A stretch of 64,000 nucleotides of DNA from Acinetobacter sp. TR3 (GTDB taxonomy: Bacteria > Pseudomonadota > Gammaproteobacteria > Pseudomonadales > Moraxellaceae). The position numbers and the translations under genes are program-made. The DNA lies in the NCBI RefSeq assembly GCF_027105055.1, contig NZ_CP114264.1, positions 682,001 through 746,000 on the forward strand, written 5' to 3'. This document shows positions 1 to 8,694 of the stretch, one piece after another; within the stretch, counting starts at the first letter, position 1, and every line of letters begins with the position of its first letter. Below the pieces are notes generated by a model. That model had not been told where the DNA came from, ran no database searches, and was given only the letters and a program-made list of their open reading frames with translations.

Positions 1-469
1 CTTTCAGCATGTTATTGCGAATTTGTGGCGTGACTTCACCCATTACACGAACCGCATATTCACGCTCAACTTCGTTTGAAGGGTGCATTAAACGATTCGC
101 AAGTTCACCATCATTCGTGAATAACAATAAACCAGTACTGTTAATATCCAGACGCCCTACCATCACCCAACGATCATTGGCGATTTGTGGTAAATGATCA
201 AATACAGTTGGACGTTTCTCAGGATCATTGCGTGAGCAAATTTCACCCTCTGGTTTATAGTAAATGAGAACACGGCGGCGAATTTCATCTTCAATCTGAA
301 ACTGAACTTTACGACCATCGATACGGAGTTCATCTGTAGGTTCAATACGTTCACCCACTTGAGCAATTTTCCCATTGATACTGACGCGACCAGCAGCAAT
401 GACTTCCTCCATATAGCGACGTGAGCCTAACCCGACTCTCGCTAAAACCTTTTGTAATTTTTCACTCAT
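1..469 (-). CDS. rluB: 23S rRNA pseudouridine synthase RluB (partial, C-terminus outside window)
   Basis: The reading frame is open from the ATG at 467-469 to the window edge, so only the N-terminal ~156 residues are present. They begin [11 protein letters not shown], an S4 RNA-binding domain, and continue into the RsuA-type catalytic core with [12 protein letters not shown], which holds the catalytic Asp. In the known family RluB converts U2605 of 23S rRNA to pseudouridine. The gene lies 40 bp downstream of scpB on the same strand, the usual scpA-scpB-rluB order, so cotranscription is likely. RsuA/RluE/RluF are sister families, but the scpB neighbour favours RluB. Confidence 0.9.
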   Translation of the reverse strand, partial: MSEKLQKVLARVGLGSRRYMEEVIAAGRVSINGKIAQVGERIEPTDELRIDGRKVQFQIEDEIRRRVLIYYKPEGEICSRNDPEKRPTVFDHLPQIANDRWVMVGRLDINSTGLLLFTNDGELANRLMHPSNEVEREYAVRVMGEVTPQIRNNMLK

Positions 470-509
470 GACAGCACAACCTTAGACATAATGATCAACA
501 GTTCACCTC

Positions 510-1109
510 TCAAGACTTCGGTGCATGTGCATCGAGTGTCATGAATGCTTCCTTGGCGTTCTGCAGGGGAGGCAATTGACCTAGCGAAGCTAAACCAAAT
601 GCATTTAAAAATTGGGGCGTTGTGACTAACAACGCAGGTCTTCCAGGTAGATCTCTAAAACCAGATTCTTTGATCCAGTTCCAGTCAAATAAGTTTCTCA
701 AGATCTGACTATTATTCGATACACCACGAATCTGTTCAATATCAGCACGTGTAACGGGCTGATGGTATGCAATCACTGCGACTGTTTCGAGTAGCGAGGG
801 CGATAATTTGGTTGGGCGTTCTGGCCAAACCTGCGCAATAATATTGCGATACTTTGCTCGCACCTGAAAACGGAACCCTTGAGCCGTCTCAATTAACTCA
901 ATTGAACGGCCATGTTGCAACATCGCAAGTTGCTGCAAAAAATGACGTAATTGTTGTTTATTATATTGGTTTTGAAATGCTTCTTTTAGTCGTGCAAGTG
1001 AAACTGGTGAGTCACTGGCGAACAAAATTGCTTCAATCTGTAATAAGACATCGTGATGAATATCTTCAAGTGACATTCCTTCATTGGTGTCAAATGGATC
1101 TAAACTCAT
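510..1109 (-). CDS. scpB: Segregation and condensation protein ScpB
   Basis: This 199-residue protein has the ScpB length and tandem winged-helix layout. Recognisable parts are the N-terminal QIEAILFASDSPVSL stretch and the second domain with VIAYHQPVTRADIEQIRGV. In the known complex ScpB dimerises on ScpA and SMC to form the SMC-ScpAB condensin acting on the nucleoid. Its start overlaps the scpA stop by 4 bp, which indicates translational coupling and a stoichiometric complex. Confidence 0.95.
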   Translation of the reverse strand: MSLDPFDTNEGMSLEDIHHDVLLQIEAILFASDSPVSLARLKEAFQNQYNKQQLRHFLQQLAMLQHGRSIELIETAQGFRFQVRAKYRNIIAQVWPERPTKLSPSLLETVAVIAYHQPVTRADIEQIRGVSNNSQILRNLFDWNWIKESGFRDLPGRPALLVTTPQFLNAFGLASLGQLPPLQNAKEAFMTLDAHAPKS

Positions 1110-1900
1110 GCTGCAATGCCTTGAACTGTTAAAGGAGCTTCAATACCTGTATGGATGATTTGAATTTTTTGCTGGCGCGTGAGTTCAAGCACTGCCATAA
1201 AAGTCACCACCATGCCCATACGACCTTGCATAGGATTTAATAATTCCATAAAACTTAATGCTTGACCTGATGCAAGTTGGCTTTCAATAAATGCTATACG
1301 TTCTTCGAGCAGTACTGGTTCCTGCGCAACAATATGTGTAATCGGTTCTGGACGATTAAACACACAAAATAGTGCATCACGTAAGGCATCGACATCATAA
1401 CCTTCATAAATTGGAGCAATATGTCCAATACTTACATTGGCACTAAAAGTATCTCTTTCAAAGATTGGCATTTGCCCCAATCGTTCAGCCGCTTGCTTAA
1501 TACGGAGGTATGTTTCTAAACGATCAATCAAATCTTGTTTAGGATCTTTTTCAAATTGATCAACTATAATTGGTTTTGGAAGCAATAATCGTGATTTCAA
1601 ATCAGCGAGTAGTGCTGCCATCACCATATAATCTGCAGTTAATTCGATATTCAAAGACTTCATACTATCCATATAGGATAGATACTGTGTTGCGATTGGA
1701 GAGATATCGAGTTGTAAAAGATCAAAGCCATTTTTCTGAATCAAATAAATCAGAAAGTCTAATGGTCCTTCAAACTGCTCCAGTAAAATTTCAAATGCGG
1801 CAGGTGGAATGTACAAATCTTCAGGTATGACTTCTTGCCACTCGTCAAGCACACGAATGGAAGGAATTAATTCCAAGGTCGAAGGAAGAATTTGATTCAT
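1106..1900 (-). CDS. scpA: Segregation and condensation protein ScpA (kleisin)
   Basis: This 264-residue protein contains the ScpA signature FEGPLDFLIYLIQKNGFDLL, about 40 residues from the start, followed by the helical kleisin body. ScpA bridges the SMC ATPase heads and recruits ScpB. It is the first gene of a scpA-scpB-rluB minus-strand set. About 200 bp upstream lies the left end of an IS3-family element; since scpA reads away from it, the IS lies upstream of the scpA promoter region rather than inside the gene. Confidence 0.94.
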   Translation of the reverse strand: MNQILPSTLELIPSIRVLDEWQEVIPEDLYIPPAAFEILLEQFEGPLDFLIYLIQKNGFDLLQLDISPIATQYLSYMDSMKSLNIELTADYMVMAALLADLKSRLLLPKPIIVDQFEKDPKQDLIDRLETYLRIKQAAERLGQMPIFERDTFSANVSIGHIAPIYEGYDVDALRDALFCVFNRPEPITHIVAQEPVLLEERIAFIESQLASGQALSFMELLNPMQGRMGMVVTFMAVLELTRQQKIQIIHTGIEAPLTVQGIAA

Positions 1901-2173
1901 TACCGTTTATAAGCCACGCGAATTTTCAAAAGCATGAAAGGATGATTTTTTTGTGTTCAAGAAAGTGACACATGCTACAAGCAAGCCTATTCTAATCGAA
2001 ATCCTTCATTTAATAAATTACTCACTTACAAAAACCTTAAAGTTCTCAGGGTATTTTCTATACTTATGCAAGCGAATATGGATGATATAAAAATCTTATG
2101 TGATCCTAGCCAAAATAATGGACAGCATGTCCCTCTAAAGATAACGTAACTTCAATCTTTGGAGATCCAAGAA

Positions 2174-2467
2174 ATGGCTAAACGTTTTAGTCCGGAATTT
2201 AAACAGCAAGCAATTGATCATGCACTTTCAAACTCCCACGAGCCTATAGCTGCAATCGCCCATAAATTAGGTGTGGGTTATTCAACCTTAGATAAATGGA
2301 TTCGTGAAGCCAATCCAGTAGGTTCAAGCAAACGTCAACTTTCTCCTGAACAACAGCGGATCTTGGAATTAGAAAAAGAAGTCAAACAGCTCAAGGAAGC
2401 CAATGACATCTTAAAAAAAGCGCATGTGTACTTTCTGACAGATCATGCCAAGAAAAGTACACGGTAA
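2174..2467 (+). CDS. IS3-family transposase OrfA (helix-turn-helix subunit)
   Basis: From the ATG at 2174 this encodes 97 residues. It has an N-terminal HTH (RFSPEFKQQAIDHAL ... LGVGYSTLDKWIR) and a C-terminal leucine-zipper-like segment (ILELEKEVKQLKEAN). OrfA binds the terminal repeats in IS3 elements. GGAG at 2161-2164 is well spaced for this ATG; an upstream TTG at 2159 lies before that site and is less likely. Slippage near its end should fuse it to OrfB. Confidence 0.92.
   Translation: MAKRFSPEFKQQAIDHALSNSHEPIAAIAHKLGVGYSTLDKWIREANPVGSSKRQLSPEQQRILELEKEVKQLKEANDILKKAHVYFLTDHAKKSTR
2413..2420 (+). promoter_or_regulatory. Programmed -1 frameshift site (A7G) joining OrfA to OrfB
   Basis: The orfA frame reads TTA AAA AAA G here, so the run AAAAAAAG is in the classical slippery register. 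A -1 slip enters the orfB frame, which is open from here through the orfB ATG at 2476 without a stop, giving a fused OrfAB spanning 2174-3333. This is the standard way IS3 elements make active transposase. The frameshift itself is inferred. Confidence 0.8.
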
Positions 2468-2475
2468 TTCAAGAT

Positions 2476-3333
2476 ATGGATATAAATGAAGTCACTGTGT
2501 CTTCTGTCTGTAAATGCCTAGATGTCAGCACTTCAGGCTATTATGCCTGGCGAAAACGCCAGACCAATACAGCGCAGAAATACAATGATTTAAAAGTTGT
2601 ATATTGGCAGCATCATGCGCGCTTGGGTGCACCGTCATTGGTACATGACATGCGTGATTTAGGTTATCGCATGAGCGAACGTACCGTTGGAAGGATGCTA
2701 AAAAAGCTTGGTTTACGTAGTAGGATTGCACGTAAATACAAGCATACGACTGATTCAAACCATCGTTTGTCTACAGCATCAAATTTGTTGGATCGCCAAT
2801 TTACAGTTACTCAGCCTAATAAAGTTTGGACAACGGATATTACCTATATCCGAACTAAAGAAGGCTGGCTGTATTTATGTGTGATGCTAGATCTATTCAG
2901 CCGTCGTATTGTGGGTTGGCAAACCAGCCATCGAATAGACCGCCAATTGGTGTGTGATGCGTTTAATTATGCAATGGCTCGTCAGGGTTATCCAACGGGT
3001 GTCATGGTGCATTCGGATCAAGGTAGTCAGTACTGTAGTCGTGATTTTAGGGCGCTATTATTGACGAATAACTGTATTCAAAGCATGTCTAGACGAGGAA
3101 ACTGTTGGGACAATGCAGTGACCGAAAGCTTCTTCCATACCCTGAAGGGGCATGTAGTACATGGCAGTGTATTTTCTACGAGAAAAGAGGCAAATGCTAT
3201 CTTGTTTGAGTATATTGAAGTTTACTACAATCGAATCAGAAGGCATTCTGCAAATGGCTGGTTAAGTCCAGAAGCCTTTGAACAGAAATATTTCAAGAAT
3301 TTAGAGGGATCGGTTGTCCACGATACTGTCTAG
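2476..3333 (+). CDS. IS3-family transposase OrfB (DDE catalytic domain)
   Basis: The 285-residue frame contains an HTH_21 region (SERTVGRMLKKLGL) and an rve integrase core with the DDE triad: TDITYI (first Asp), HSDQGSQY (second Asp) and TESFFHTLK (Glu), plus YNRIRRHSANGWLSPEAFE at the C-terminus typical of IS3 elements. The ATG at 2476 may be used alone, but the working transposase is probably the OrfAB fusion produced by slippage at 2413-2420. No truncation is seen. Confidence 0.95.
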   Translation: MDINEVTVSSVCKCLDVSTSGYYAWRKRQTNTAQKYNDLKVVYWQHHARLGAPSLVHDMRDLGYRMSERTVGRMLKKLGLRSRIARKYKHTTDSNHRLSTASNLLDRQFTVTQPNKVWTTDITYIRTKEGWLYLCVMLDLFSRRIVGWQTSHRIDRQLVCDAFNYAMARQGYPTGVMVHSDQGSQYCSRDFRALLLTNNCIQSMSRRGNCWDNAVTESFFHTLKGHVVHGSVFSTRKEANAILFEYIEVYYNRIRRHSANGWLSPEAFEQKYFKNLEGSVVHDTV

Positions 3334-3386
3334 GATCAATGCTTAAATCTGCCATTAAACATCATATTTCTAAACTATAAGTCACC

Positions 3387-4106
3387 ATGAAAAATTATTT
3401 AAAAACACAACAGAATCAGTTCGGACAAACGATAGGCTTTTCGCTTGAAGAAAATGTGACAGCTTCACCCGTGCAGGGAAAATTATTTGGGCAATACGTT
3501 CAGTTGATTGATGTAGCAGATGGAATTACGAATCAGGTCGCAGAACAGTTATGGGAAGTTGTATCCACAGAACCCGATGAGCAATGCTGGACTTATCTGC
3601 CATATTCTGCACCACATAGCCAACATAGTTTAAAAGATTCATTAGACAACTTATTCGGCTTTAAAGATTCCACTCACTTTCTAATTCAAGTTGCTGAAGA
3701 GATACAAGGTTGGGTTGCTTTGTTAAATCCGAGGCTTGGGCATGGCGTGATTGAGATTGGTAATGTTTATTTTTCACATAAAATGAAAAAATCAAAGGCA
3801 TCAACTGAAACAATTTTTTTACTGCTAGAACAATGTTTTGCACAAGGTTTTAGACGTATTGAATGGAAATGTGATGATTGTAATGCGCCTTCTAAAGCTG
3901 CAGCATTACGCTTTGGTTTTCAATATGAAGGTTTATTCCGCCAAGACAGAATTGTGAAAAACCGAAACCGAAATACCGTATGGTTTTCAATCATTGATGA
4001 GGAATGGTCAGACTTGGAGAAAACCTATCAGCAATGGCTGAGTCCTGATAATTTTGATGCGCAGGGTTTTCAGAAACAACGTCTTTCAGAATTTTTTATC
4101 GACTAA
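3387..4106 (+). CDS. GNAT-family N-acetyltransferase (RimJ/RimL-like)
   Basis: This 239-residue protein resembles RimL-type GNATs that extend past the minimal fold. It shows an acyl-CoA-binding beta strand region (GVIEIGNVYFSH), then RRIEWKCDDCNAPSKAAALRFGF, the motif B region found in ribosomal-protein or amino-acid N-acetyltransferases, and YEGLFRQDRIVKNRNRNTVWFSI. The substrate cannot be deduced. Only 46 bp separate the IS right end from the ATG, and no good Shine-Dalgarno is visible, so the insertion has probably cut the gene off from its original promoter; it may be silent or read from the IS. Confidence 0.85.
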   Translation: MKNYLKTQQNQFGQTIGFSLEENVTASPVQGKLFGQYVQLIDVADGITNQVAEQLWEVVSTEPDEQCWTYLPYSAPHSQHSLKDSLDNLFGFKDSTHFLIQVAEEIQGWVALLNPRLGHGVIEIGNVYFSHKMKKSKASTETIFLLLEQCFAQGFRRIEWKCDDCNAPSKAAALRFGFQYEGLFRQDRIVKNRNRNTVWFSIIDEEWSDLEKTYQQWLSPDNFDAQGFQKQRLSEFFID

Positions 4107-4116
4107 AGATCAGTGC

Positions 4117-4734
4117 TTACTCAAAAGCACTGACATCACCCACACCACGACGGACAACTACAGGATTTTCTCCTGATAAATCTACAATACTCGTAGTCGA
4201 TAAAGTGCCAAAACCACTATCAATAAACACGTCAATTCGTTTGGCCAGTTGATTTTCAATATCATAAGGATCATCAAGCGGATCTTTTTGATCAGGCAAG
4301 ATCAATGTACTGGTTAATAACGGTTCACCAAGTTCTTGTAATAAAGCTTGTGCAACAGGATTACTTGGAATGCGCAGACCAATTGTTTTTTTCTTTGGGT
4401 GCATTAAGCGCTTTGGCACTTCACTGGTGGCAGGTAAAATAAATGTAGTAATAGCAGGGGTATTGGCTTTTAACAGTCTGTACATCGCATTATCGACTTT
4501 TGCATAAGTTGCAATATCCGATAAATCACAACACATAATTGCATATTGATGTTTAGGACCTAAGCCACGAATTTGAGCTATTCGCTCCATCGCACTTTTA
4601 TTCCCAATCTGACAACCAATCGCATAGGCTGCATCTGTTGGATAAACCACAACATCACCCGCACGAATACGCTCAACGGCTTGTGTGATTAAGCGAGCCT
4701 GTGGATTTTCAGGATGAATATGTAAATGTAACAT
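4117..4734 (-). CDS. yciO: Sua5/YciO/YrdC-family protein, YciO type
   Basis: The 205-residue protein carries the YrdC-like fold: VVVYPTDAAYAIGCQIGNKSA near residue 28 (nucleotide/threonine-binding strand), KHQYAIMCCDLSDI, and the KKKTIGLRIPSNPVAQALL segment. TsaC/Sua5 relatives make threonylcarbamoyl-AMP for tRNA t6A. YciO is a paralogue whose role is less certain, so function is not assigned beyond family. It is convergent with the GNAT gene, 10 bp apart. Confidence 0.85.
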   Translation of the reverse strand: MLHLHIHPENPQARLITQAVERIRAGDVVVYPTDAAYAIGCQIGNKSAMERIAQIRGLGPKHQYAIMCCDLSDIATYAKVDNAMYRLLKANTPAITTFILPATSEVPKRLMHPKKKTIGLRIPSNPVAQALLQELGEPLLTSTLILPDQKDPLDDPYDIENQLAKRIDVFIDSGFGTLSTTSIVDLSGENPVVVRRGVGDVSAFE

Positions 4735-4825
4735 TATTATTGTAACTCCCTGATCTTTATGGCTGAATTAAGTATGAAACTTGTTCTAGTAAAGATGCAA
4801 GTCTTAGATGTGTTAATTTTGTCAT

Positions 4826-5488
4826 TCAATCAAGTAATTCACGTTTAAATTCATTTAGTTGTAATGGTAAGCCATTACGGGTACAAACACAGATATAGTG
4901 AATAAAAAGTGCAGCATCTCGTGGTAAAGTGGCTTCACCTGAAAAATAACGTTGTACTTGAGCAAAAACATTATCTTTAAATTGTGTCCCATTGCCGCTA
5001 TCACCCGTTAGGTTATCTAAAGAGACACGAAACTTTCGACCAAAGGCTGTTGCAAATAACCATTCAATGGCTTGAGGCTTAATTTCAACTTGTTCAAATA
5101 AAGCTTGCTGTTCTGCAGTACGACCATCGGGTGCATACCAATAACCTAAATCAGGTAAAAGGCGACGTTTTTCACCTGAAATACTCCAATGACTAATTTC
5201 ATGTAAGGCACTGTTAAAGAAACCATGTGCAAATTGGATTTTTGCAGGTTGTTGATTTATCGCTGGGAAATATTCTGGTTCAAAATCACCTTTAACAAGC
5301 GTGACATTATGGTGGGAAAACCAATCATTAAAGTGTAAAATAAGCCAATCAACCTGTTCTGGTTCTGTTGTTAACTCTTGCCAAGATGAGCGTTGCACTT
5401 GATCTGGTGTTAACATAGGAGCATTGATTGAATGGGGGCTAACAAGTGATGAAGTTGTTACTTCAAGTTGCGGCTGCAACAGATGCAT
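4826..5488 (-). CDS. epmC: Elongation factor P hydroxylase EpmC (YfcM family)
   Basis: This 220-residue protein matches the EpmC/YfcM family: YFPAINQQPAKIQFAHGFFNSALHEISHWSI with the HEISHW metal-site motif, then GEKRRLLPDLGYWYAPDGR. EpmC hydroxylates the beta-lysylated lysine of EF-P in the known pathway. The N-terminal ~25 residues are poorly conserved-looking, and a later Met (MLTPDQVQ) is an alternative start. It is divergent from yceD across a 95-bp promoter region. Confidence 0.87.
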   Translation of the reverse strand: MHLLQPQLEVTTSSLVSPHSINAPMLTPDQVQRSSWQELTTEPEQVDWLILHFNDWFSHHNVTLVKGDFEPEYFPAINQQPAKIQFAHGFFNSALHEISHWSISGEKRRLLPDLGYWYAPDGRTAEQQALFEQVEIKPQAIEWLFATAFGRKFRVSLDNLTGDSGNGTQFKDNVFAQVQRYFSGEATLPRDAALFIHYICVCTRNGLPLQLNEFKRELLD

Positions 5489-5541
5489 TGCTGTGTTACC
5501 ACGAGTTCTGTCTAAAGAAGTGCAAAATTGTATCTTAATCT

Positions 5542-5570
5542 TTGACAGAGTACCGATGAATTTGTAGAAT
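5542..5570 (+). promoter_or_regulatory. Sigma70-type promoter of yceD-rpmF
   Basis: TTGACA at 5542-5547 and TAGAAT at 5565-5570 are separated by 17 bp, close to consensus. A start site 7-8 bases after the -10 would fall near 5577, only about 6-7 bases before the yceD ATG at 5584, leaving no room for a Shine-Dalgarno. The mRNA would therefore be nearly leaderless. Promoter use is inferred from sequence. Confidence 0.7.
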
Positions 5571-5583
5571 TGCCGCCTTAATT

Positions 5584-6144
5584 ATGTCAGCAAATACTTT
5601 TCCAAGCCAAATCGAGCCATTTAAATGGGCTGAACAGGGCTATACATGGTCAGGAACACTGCCATTGTCTCGCTTTGCTCGTATTGCTCGAGAAGCTGTT
5701 GGTTCAATTGATGATCAATTGATCAACATAGACTGTAAGCTATCAATGGATGCCTATCATCGCATTGTATGGTTAGATGGACATATTGATACTAAAGTTC
5801 CAATGGAATGCCAACGTTGTTTGGGACCTGTTGAAATTGAATTAGTCTCAGAATTTCATTTAGCTTTAATTGATGATGAGTCACTGATAGAGCGATTGGA
5901 TGAGGATGCTGATTTCATCGTTTTAGGTGAAAGTGAATCGTCGAAAAAAGGGAGTATTGATACACCTGCTTCGATTGATTTACTCGCATTACTAGAAGAT
6001 GAATTGTTATTGTTGATGCCTTTGTCTCCCAAACATGATGTTTGTGAGCATAAACATCAACCTGTCGTTCAGGACGTTGTCGAAGAAAAACGGGATAATC
6101 CGTTTGATGTTTTGGCAAGTTTGAAAGGCAAACTTAACTCATAA
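5584..6144 (+). CDS. yceD: YceD family protein (DUF177), 23S rRNA accumulation/ribosome biogenesis
   Basis: The 186-residue protein has the DUF177 layout: an N-terminal beta region, then MECQRCLGPVEIELVSEF with the CxxC pair near residue 78-81, an acidic middle (EDADFIVLGESE), and a C-terminal IDLLALLEDELLLLMPLSPKH segment typical of YceD. YceD is linked to 23S rRNA/50S assembly in E. coli. It sits immediately before rpmF, the conserved pairing that leads into the fatty-acid genes. Confidence 0.9.
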   Translation: MSANTFPSQIEPFKWAEQGYTWSGTLPLSRFARIAREAVGSIDDQLINIDCKLSMDAYHRIVWLDGHIDTKVPMECQRCLGPVEIELVSEFHLALIDDESLIERLDEDADFIVLGESESSKKGSIDTPASIDLLALLEDELLLLMPLSPKHDVCEHKHQPVVQDVVEEKRDNPFDVLASLKGKLNS

Positions 6145-6222
6145 CACAAATTGTGTTATCCTGTTGAGTTAAGACAACTGAATTTGTTCTGATCCATTTT
6201 TCGATCTTTGTAAGGAGCCATC

Positions 6223-6408
6223 ATGGCCGTTCAGCAAAACCGTAAAAGTCGCTCTCGCCGTGACATGCGCCGTTCACATGACGCTTTAACCGAGAATGCA
6301 TTATCTGTAGACCAAACTACTGGTGAAACTCATCGTCGTCACCACGTGACTAAAGACGGTATTTACCGTGGTCGTCAATTATTCGCTAAAGCAGCTGATG
6401 CTGAATAA
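6223..6408 (+). CDS. rpmF: 50S ribosomal protein L32
   Basis: The 61-residue, strongly basic protein begins [22 protein letters not shown] and ends with [12 protein letters not shown], both diagnostic of L32. AAGGAG lies 8 bases upstream of the ATG. The cysteine pairs seen in zinc-binding L32 forms are absent. It follows yceD by 78 bp and is closed by a strong terminator at 6453-6474. Confidence 0.97.
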   Translation: MAVQQNRKSRSRRDMRRSHDALTENALSVDQTTGETHRRHHVTKDGIYRGRQLFAKAADAE

Positions 6409-6452
6409 TTGAGTTATATGCATTAAGCGTTAGCTTAAAGTATAAAAAAAAT

Positions 6453-6474
6453 GGGAGCGAAAGCTCCCTTTTTT
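6453..6474 (+). terminator. Rho-independent terminator after rpmF
   Basis: GGGAGC (6453-6458), loop GAAA, GCTCCC (6463-6468), then six T residues. It separates yceD-rpmF from fabD, so fabD probably has its own promoter or relies on readthrough. Confidence 0.9.
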
Positions 6475-6605
6475 GTTGTTTTTCGCAATTAAAAAACGAT
6501 TTAATCAATGGTAAATTGCCGCATCGGAAAAGAGTCTGTTGTCATTCTCATCTAGAATCATGAGGGTTGATAAAACTGGCGATAGACCATTTTAAGGATT
6601 TTTAT

Positions 6606-7598
6606 ATGTCGACTAAGCGACTTGAGCAGGCTGCTCAAGCAACAAAAACAGCATTTGTTTTTCCTGGTCAGGGTTCACAAAAAGTAGGGATGTTGGCTGA
6701 GCTTGCAGAGCAGTTTAGTGTCGTTCGAGATACCTTTGCAGAAGCATCAGCAGCACTTGGTTTCGATCTTTGGCAGATTGCCCAAAGTGGTGAGGGTTTA
6801 GATCAAACTGAAAATACTCAACCAGTTCTGCTAACAGCAAGTATTGCCTTATGGCGTGTATGGTTAGAGTTAGGTGGTATAGCACCGAAATACTTGGCTG
6901 GACATTCTTTGGGAGAATATAGTGCGCTTGTTGCAGCAGAGGCAATGACTCTAGCTGACGCGGTTAAATTAGTCCATTTACGCGGAAAATTGATGCAGAG
7001 TGCTGTTCCTCAAGGTACAGGCGCAATGGCTGCAATTCTTGGTTTAGCCGATGAGAAAGTGATCGAGCTTTGCCAAAAAGTGAATGTAACTGCGGCTGGT
7101 CAAGGTTCGGTTGAAGCGGCGAATTATAATGCGCAAGGTCAGGTGGTGATTGCAGGCAGTACAGCTTTGGTTCAGCAAGTCATGGCTGAAGCAAAAGAGC
7201 AATCAGGTAAAGCGATTGCATTGCCTGTTTCTGTTCCGTCACATTGTACCTTGATGAAACCAGCAGCAGAAAAGTTTGCTGAAGCTTTGGAACAAACTGC
7301 CATTGAGCTACCCCACCTTCCTGTAATACAAAATGTCAACGCGGAAATCGCGACAGATGTTGCTCAATTACGACAGGCATTGACGGCTCAGTTATATCAG
7401 TCAGTTCAATGGACACGTACCATGCAATATCTTCAAGATGAAGGTGTGCAGTATGTGGTTGAATGTGGACCAGGTACAGTACTCAGCAATCTTGCCAAGC
7501 GATTACCCAACATAGAAAAAGCATTTGCGATTGATAGCAAAGCACGTATGGAAGATGCCCTAAACGCAGTGTTAGTGGCAGAAGGAAAAATTGCATGA
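6606..7598 (+). CDS. fabD: Malonyl-CoA:ACP transacylase FabD
   Basis: From the ATG at 6606 the protein is 330 residues and begins MSTKRLEQ. FVFPGQGSQKVGM, the active-site GHSLGEYSALVAAEAM (nucleophilic Ser) and VSVPSHCTLMKPA (catalytic His) are all present. It loads malonate onto ACP for fatty-acid elongation in the cytosol. The frame is open 13 codons further upstream, but AAGGA at 6592-6596 fits the chosen start and the upstream residues look like leader translation. It overlaps fabG by 4 bp. Confidence 0.95.
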   Translation: MSTKRLEQAAQATKTAFVFPGQGSQKVGMLAELAEQFSVVRDTFAEASAALGFDLWQIAQSGEGLDQTENTQPVLLTASIALWRVWLELGGIAPKYLAGHSLGEYSALVAAEAMTLADAVKLVHLRGKLMQSAVPQGTGAMAAILGLADEKVIELCQKVNVTAAGQGSVEAANYNAQGQVVIAGSTALVQQVMAEAKEQSGKAIALPVSVPSHCTLMKPAAEKFAEALEQTAIELPHLPVIQNVNAEIATDVAQLRQALTAQLYQSVQWTRTMQYLQDEGVQYVVECGPGTVLSNLAKRLPNIEKAFAIDSKARMEDALNAVLVAEGKIA

Positions 7599-8329
7599 CA
7601 CAACAACGAAAAGTTGCGTTAGTGACAGGAGCAAGCCGTGGTATTGGCGCAGCAATTGCACAGCAACTCATTCAAGACGGTTATTTTGTGGTAGGCACCG
7701 CAACTTCTGAATCAGGTGCGCAAAAACTGACAGAAAGCTTTGCTGAACATGGAGCAGGTGCTGTACTCGATGTTCGTGATGGTGCAGCGATTGATGCACT
7801 TGTATCAGATATTGAACAGAAATATGGTTCAGTACTGATCTTGGTGAACAACGCAGGCATTACCAAAGATAACTTGTTGCTTCGTATGTCGGAAGATGAT
7901 TGGGACGATATTCTCAACATTCACCTCAAAGCCGTTTACCGCTTATCTAAGCGTGTATTGAAGGGCATGACCAAAGCACGTTTTGGCCGCATTATTAACA
8001 TTAGTTCAGTGGTTGCACATTTTGCCAACCCTGGACAGGCGAACTACTCAGCAGCAAAAGCAGGGATTGAAGCATTCAGTCGTAGCTTAGCCAAAGAGAT
8101 GGGGAGTCGTCAGATTACAGTGAACAGTGTTGCACCTGGTTTCATTGCCACTGAAATGACTGATCAGTTAAGCGAAGATATTCGTAAAAAAATGACTGAT
8201 CAAGTAGCTTTAAGTCGTCTAGGTGAACCTCAAGATATTGCTGATGCAGTGAGTTTCTTGGCTAGTGATAAGGCTAGTTACATTACTGGTACAGTTTTAC
8301 ACGTAAATGGTGGGCTATACATGGCCTAA
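7595..8329 (+). CDS. fabG: 3-oxoacyl-ACP reductase FabG
   Basis: This 244-residue SDR has the NADPH motif TGASRGIG, the NNAGIT strand, Ser in INISSV and the YSAAKAG active site, plus VAPGFIATEMT and the typical C-terminus TGTVLHVNGGLYMA. It reduces beta-ketoacyl-ACP in fatty-acid synthesis. The ATGA overlap with fabD indicates translational coupling, and acpP follows 86 bp downstream, the usual fabD-fabG-acpP order. Confidence 0.96.
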   Translation: MTQQRKVALVTGASRGIGAAIAQQLIQDGYFVVGTATSESGAQKLTESFAEHGAGAVLDVRDGAAIDALVSDIEQKYGSVLILVNNAGITKDNLLLRMSEDDWDDILNIHLKAVYRLSKRVLKGMTKARFGRIINISSVVAHFANPGQANYSAAKAGIEAFSRSLAKEMGSRQITVNSVAPGFIATEMTDQLSEDIRKKMTDQVALSRLGEPQDIADAVSFLASDKASYITGTVLHVNGGLYMA

Positions 8330-8415
8330 CTGGCGATGTATAAACTTTTAAAAGTTTTTATATTCAATTAAACTAGTGGCAAATTAAAACGCCACAAGCA
8401 ATGAGGAGAATTCCT

Positions 8416-8652
8416 GTGAGCGATATCGAACAACGCATCAAACAAGCTGTAGCTGAACAATTAGGTATGCGTGCCGAAGAGATTAAAAACGAAGCATCTT
8501 TTATGGATGACTTAGGTGCTGACTCTTTAGATTTGGTTGAACTTGTAATGTCTTTCGAAAATGATTTTGACATCACGATTCCAGACGAAGATTCTAATGA
8601 AATCACGACTGTTCAATCTGCAATTGATTATGTAACCAAAAAACTTGGTTAA
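8416..8652 (+). CDS. acpP: Acyl carrier protein AcpP (housekeeping)
   Basis: Starting at the GTG at 8416 gives 78 residues beginning [10 protein letters not shown], the normal AcpP length. GAGGAG at 8403-8408 is correctly spaced for this GTG; the ATG at 8401 overlaps that site and is rejected as a start. [15 protein letters not shown] carries the Ser that receives 4-phosphopantetheine. The acidic helix II and short DYVTKKLG end match the housekeeping ACP. It is followed at once by a terminator. Confidence 0.97.
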   Translation: MSDIEQRIKQAVAEQLGMRAEEIKNEASFMDDLGADSLDLVELVMSFENDFDITIPDEDSNEITTVQSAIDYVTKKLG

Positions 8653-8668
8653 TCATATCGCATGATTA

Positions 8669-8694
8669 AAAGCCACCTTTTCGGTGGCTTTTTT
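8669..8694 (+). terminator. Rho-independent terminator after acpP
   Basis: AAAGCCACC, loop TTTTC and GGTGGCTTTTTT form a strong hairpin with a T tract. It ends the fabD-fabG-acpP unit, so the two following ACP genes need their own promoters. Confidence 0.9.

Larger units (their letters stand above)
2101..3338 (+). mobile_element. Complete IS3-family insertion sequence (1238 bp)
   Basis: The element begins TGATCCTAG at 2101 and ends CTAGGATCA at 3338. The ends form an imperfect inverted repeat of about 33 bp, with 9 terminal bases identical and further matches inward. It is flanked by the 3-bp direct repeat ATG (2098-2100 and 3339-3341), a normal IS3-family target duplication. Inside are orfA and orfB in the -1 relationship with an A7G slippery run, and the DDE residues are intact. 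It therefore looks complete and potentially active. Removing it and one ATG restores a continuous intergenic sequence between scpA and the GNAT gene. The exact IS name cannot be given without a database. Confidence 0.95.
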
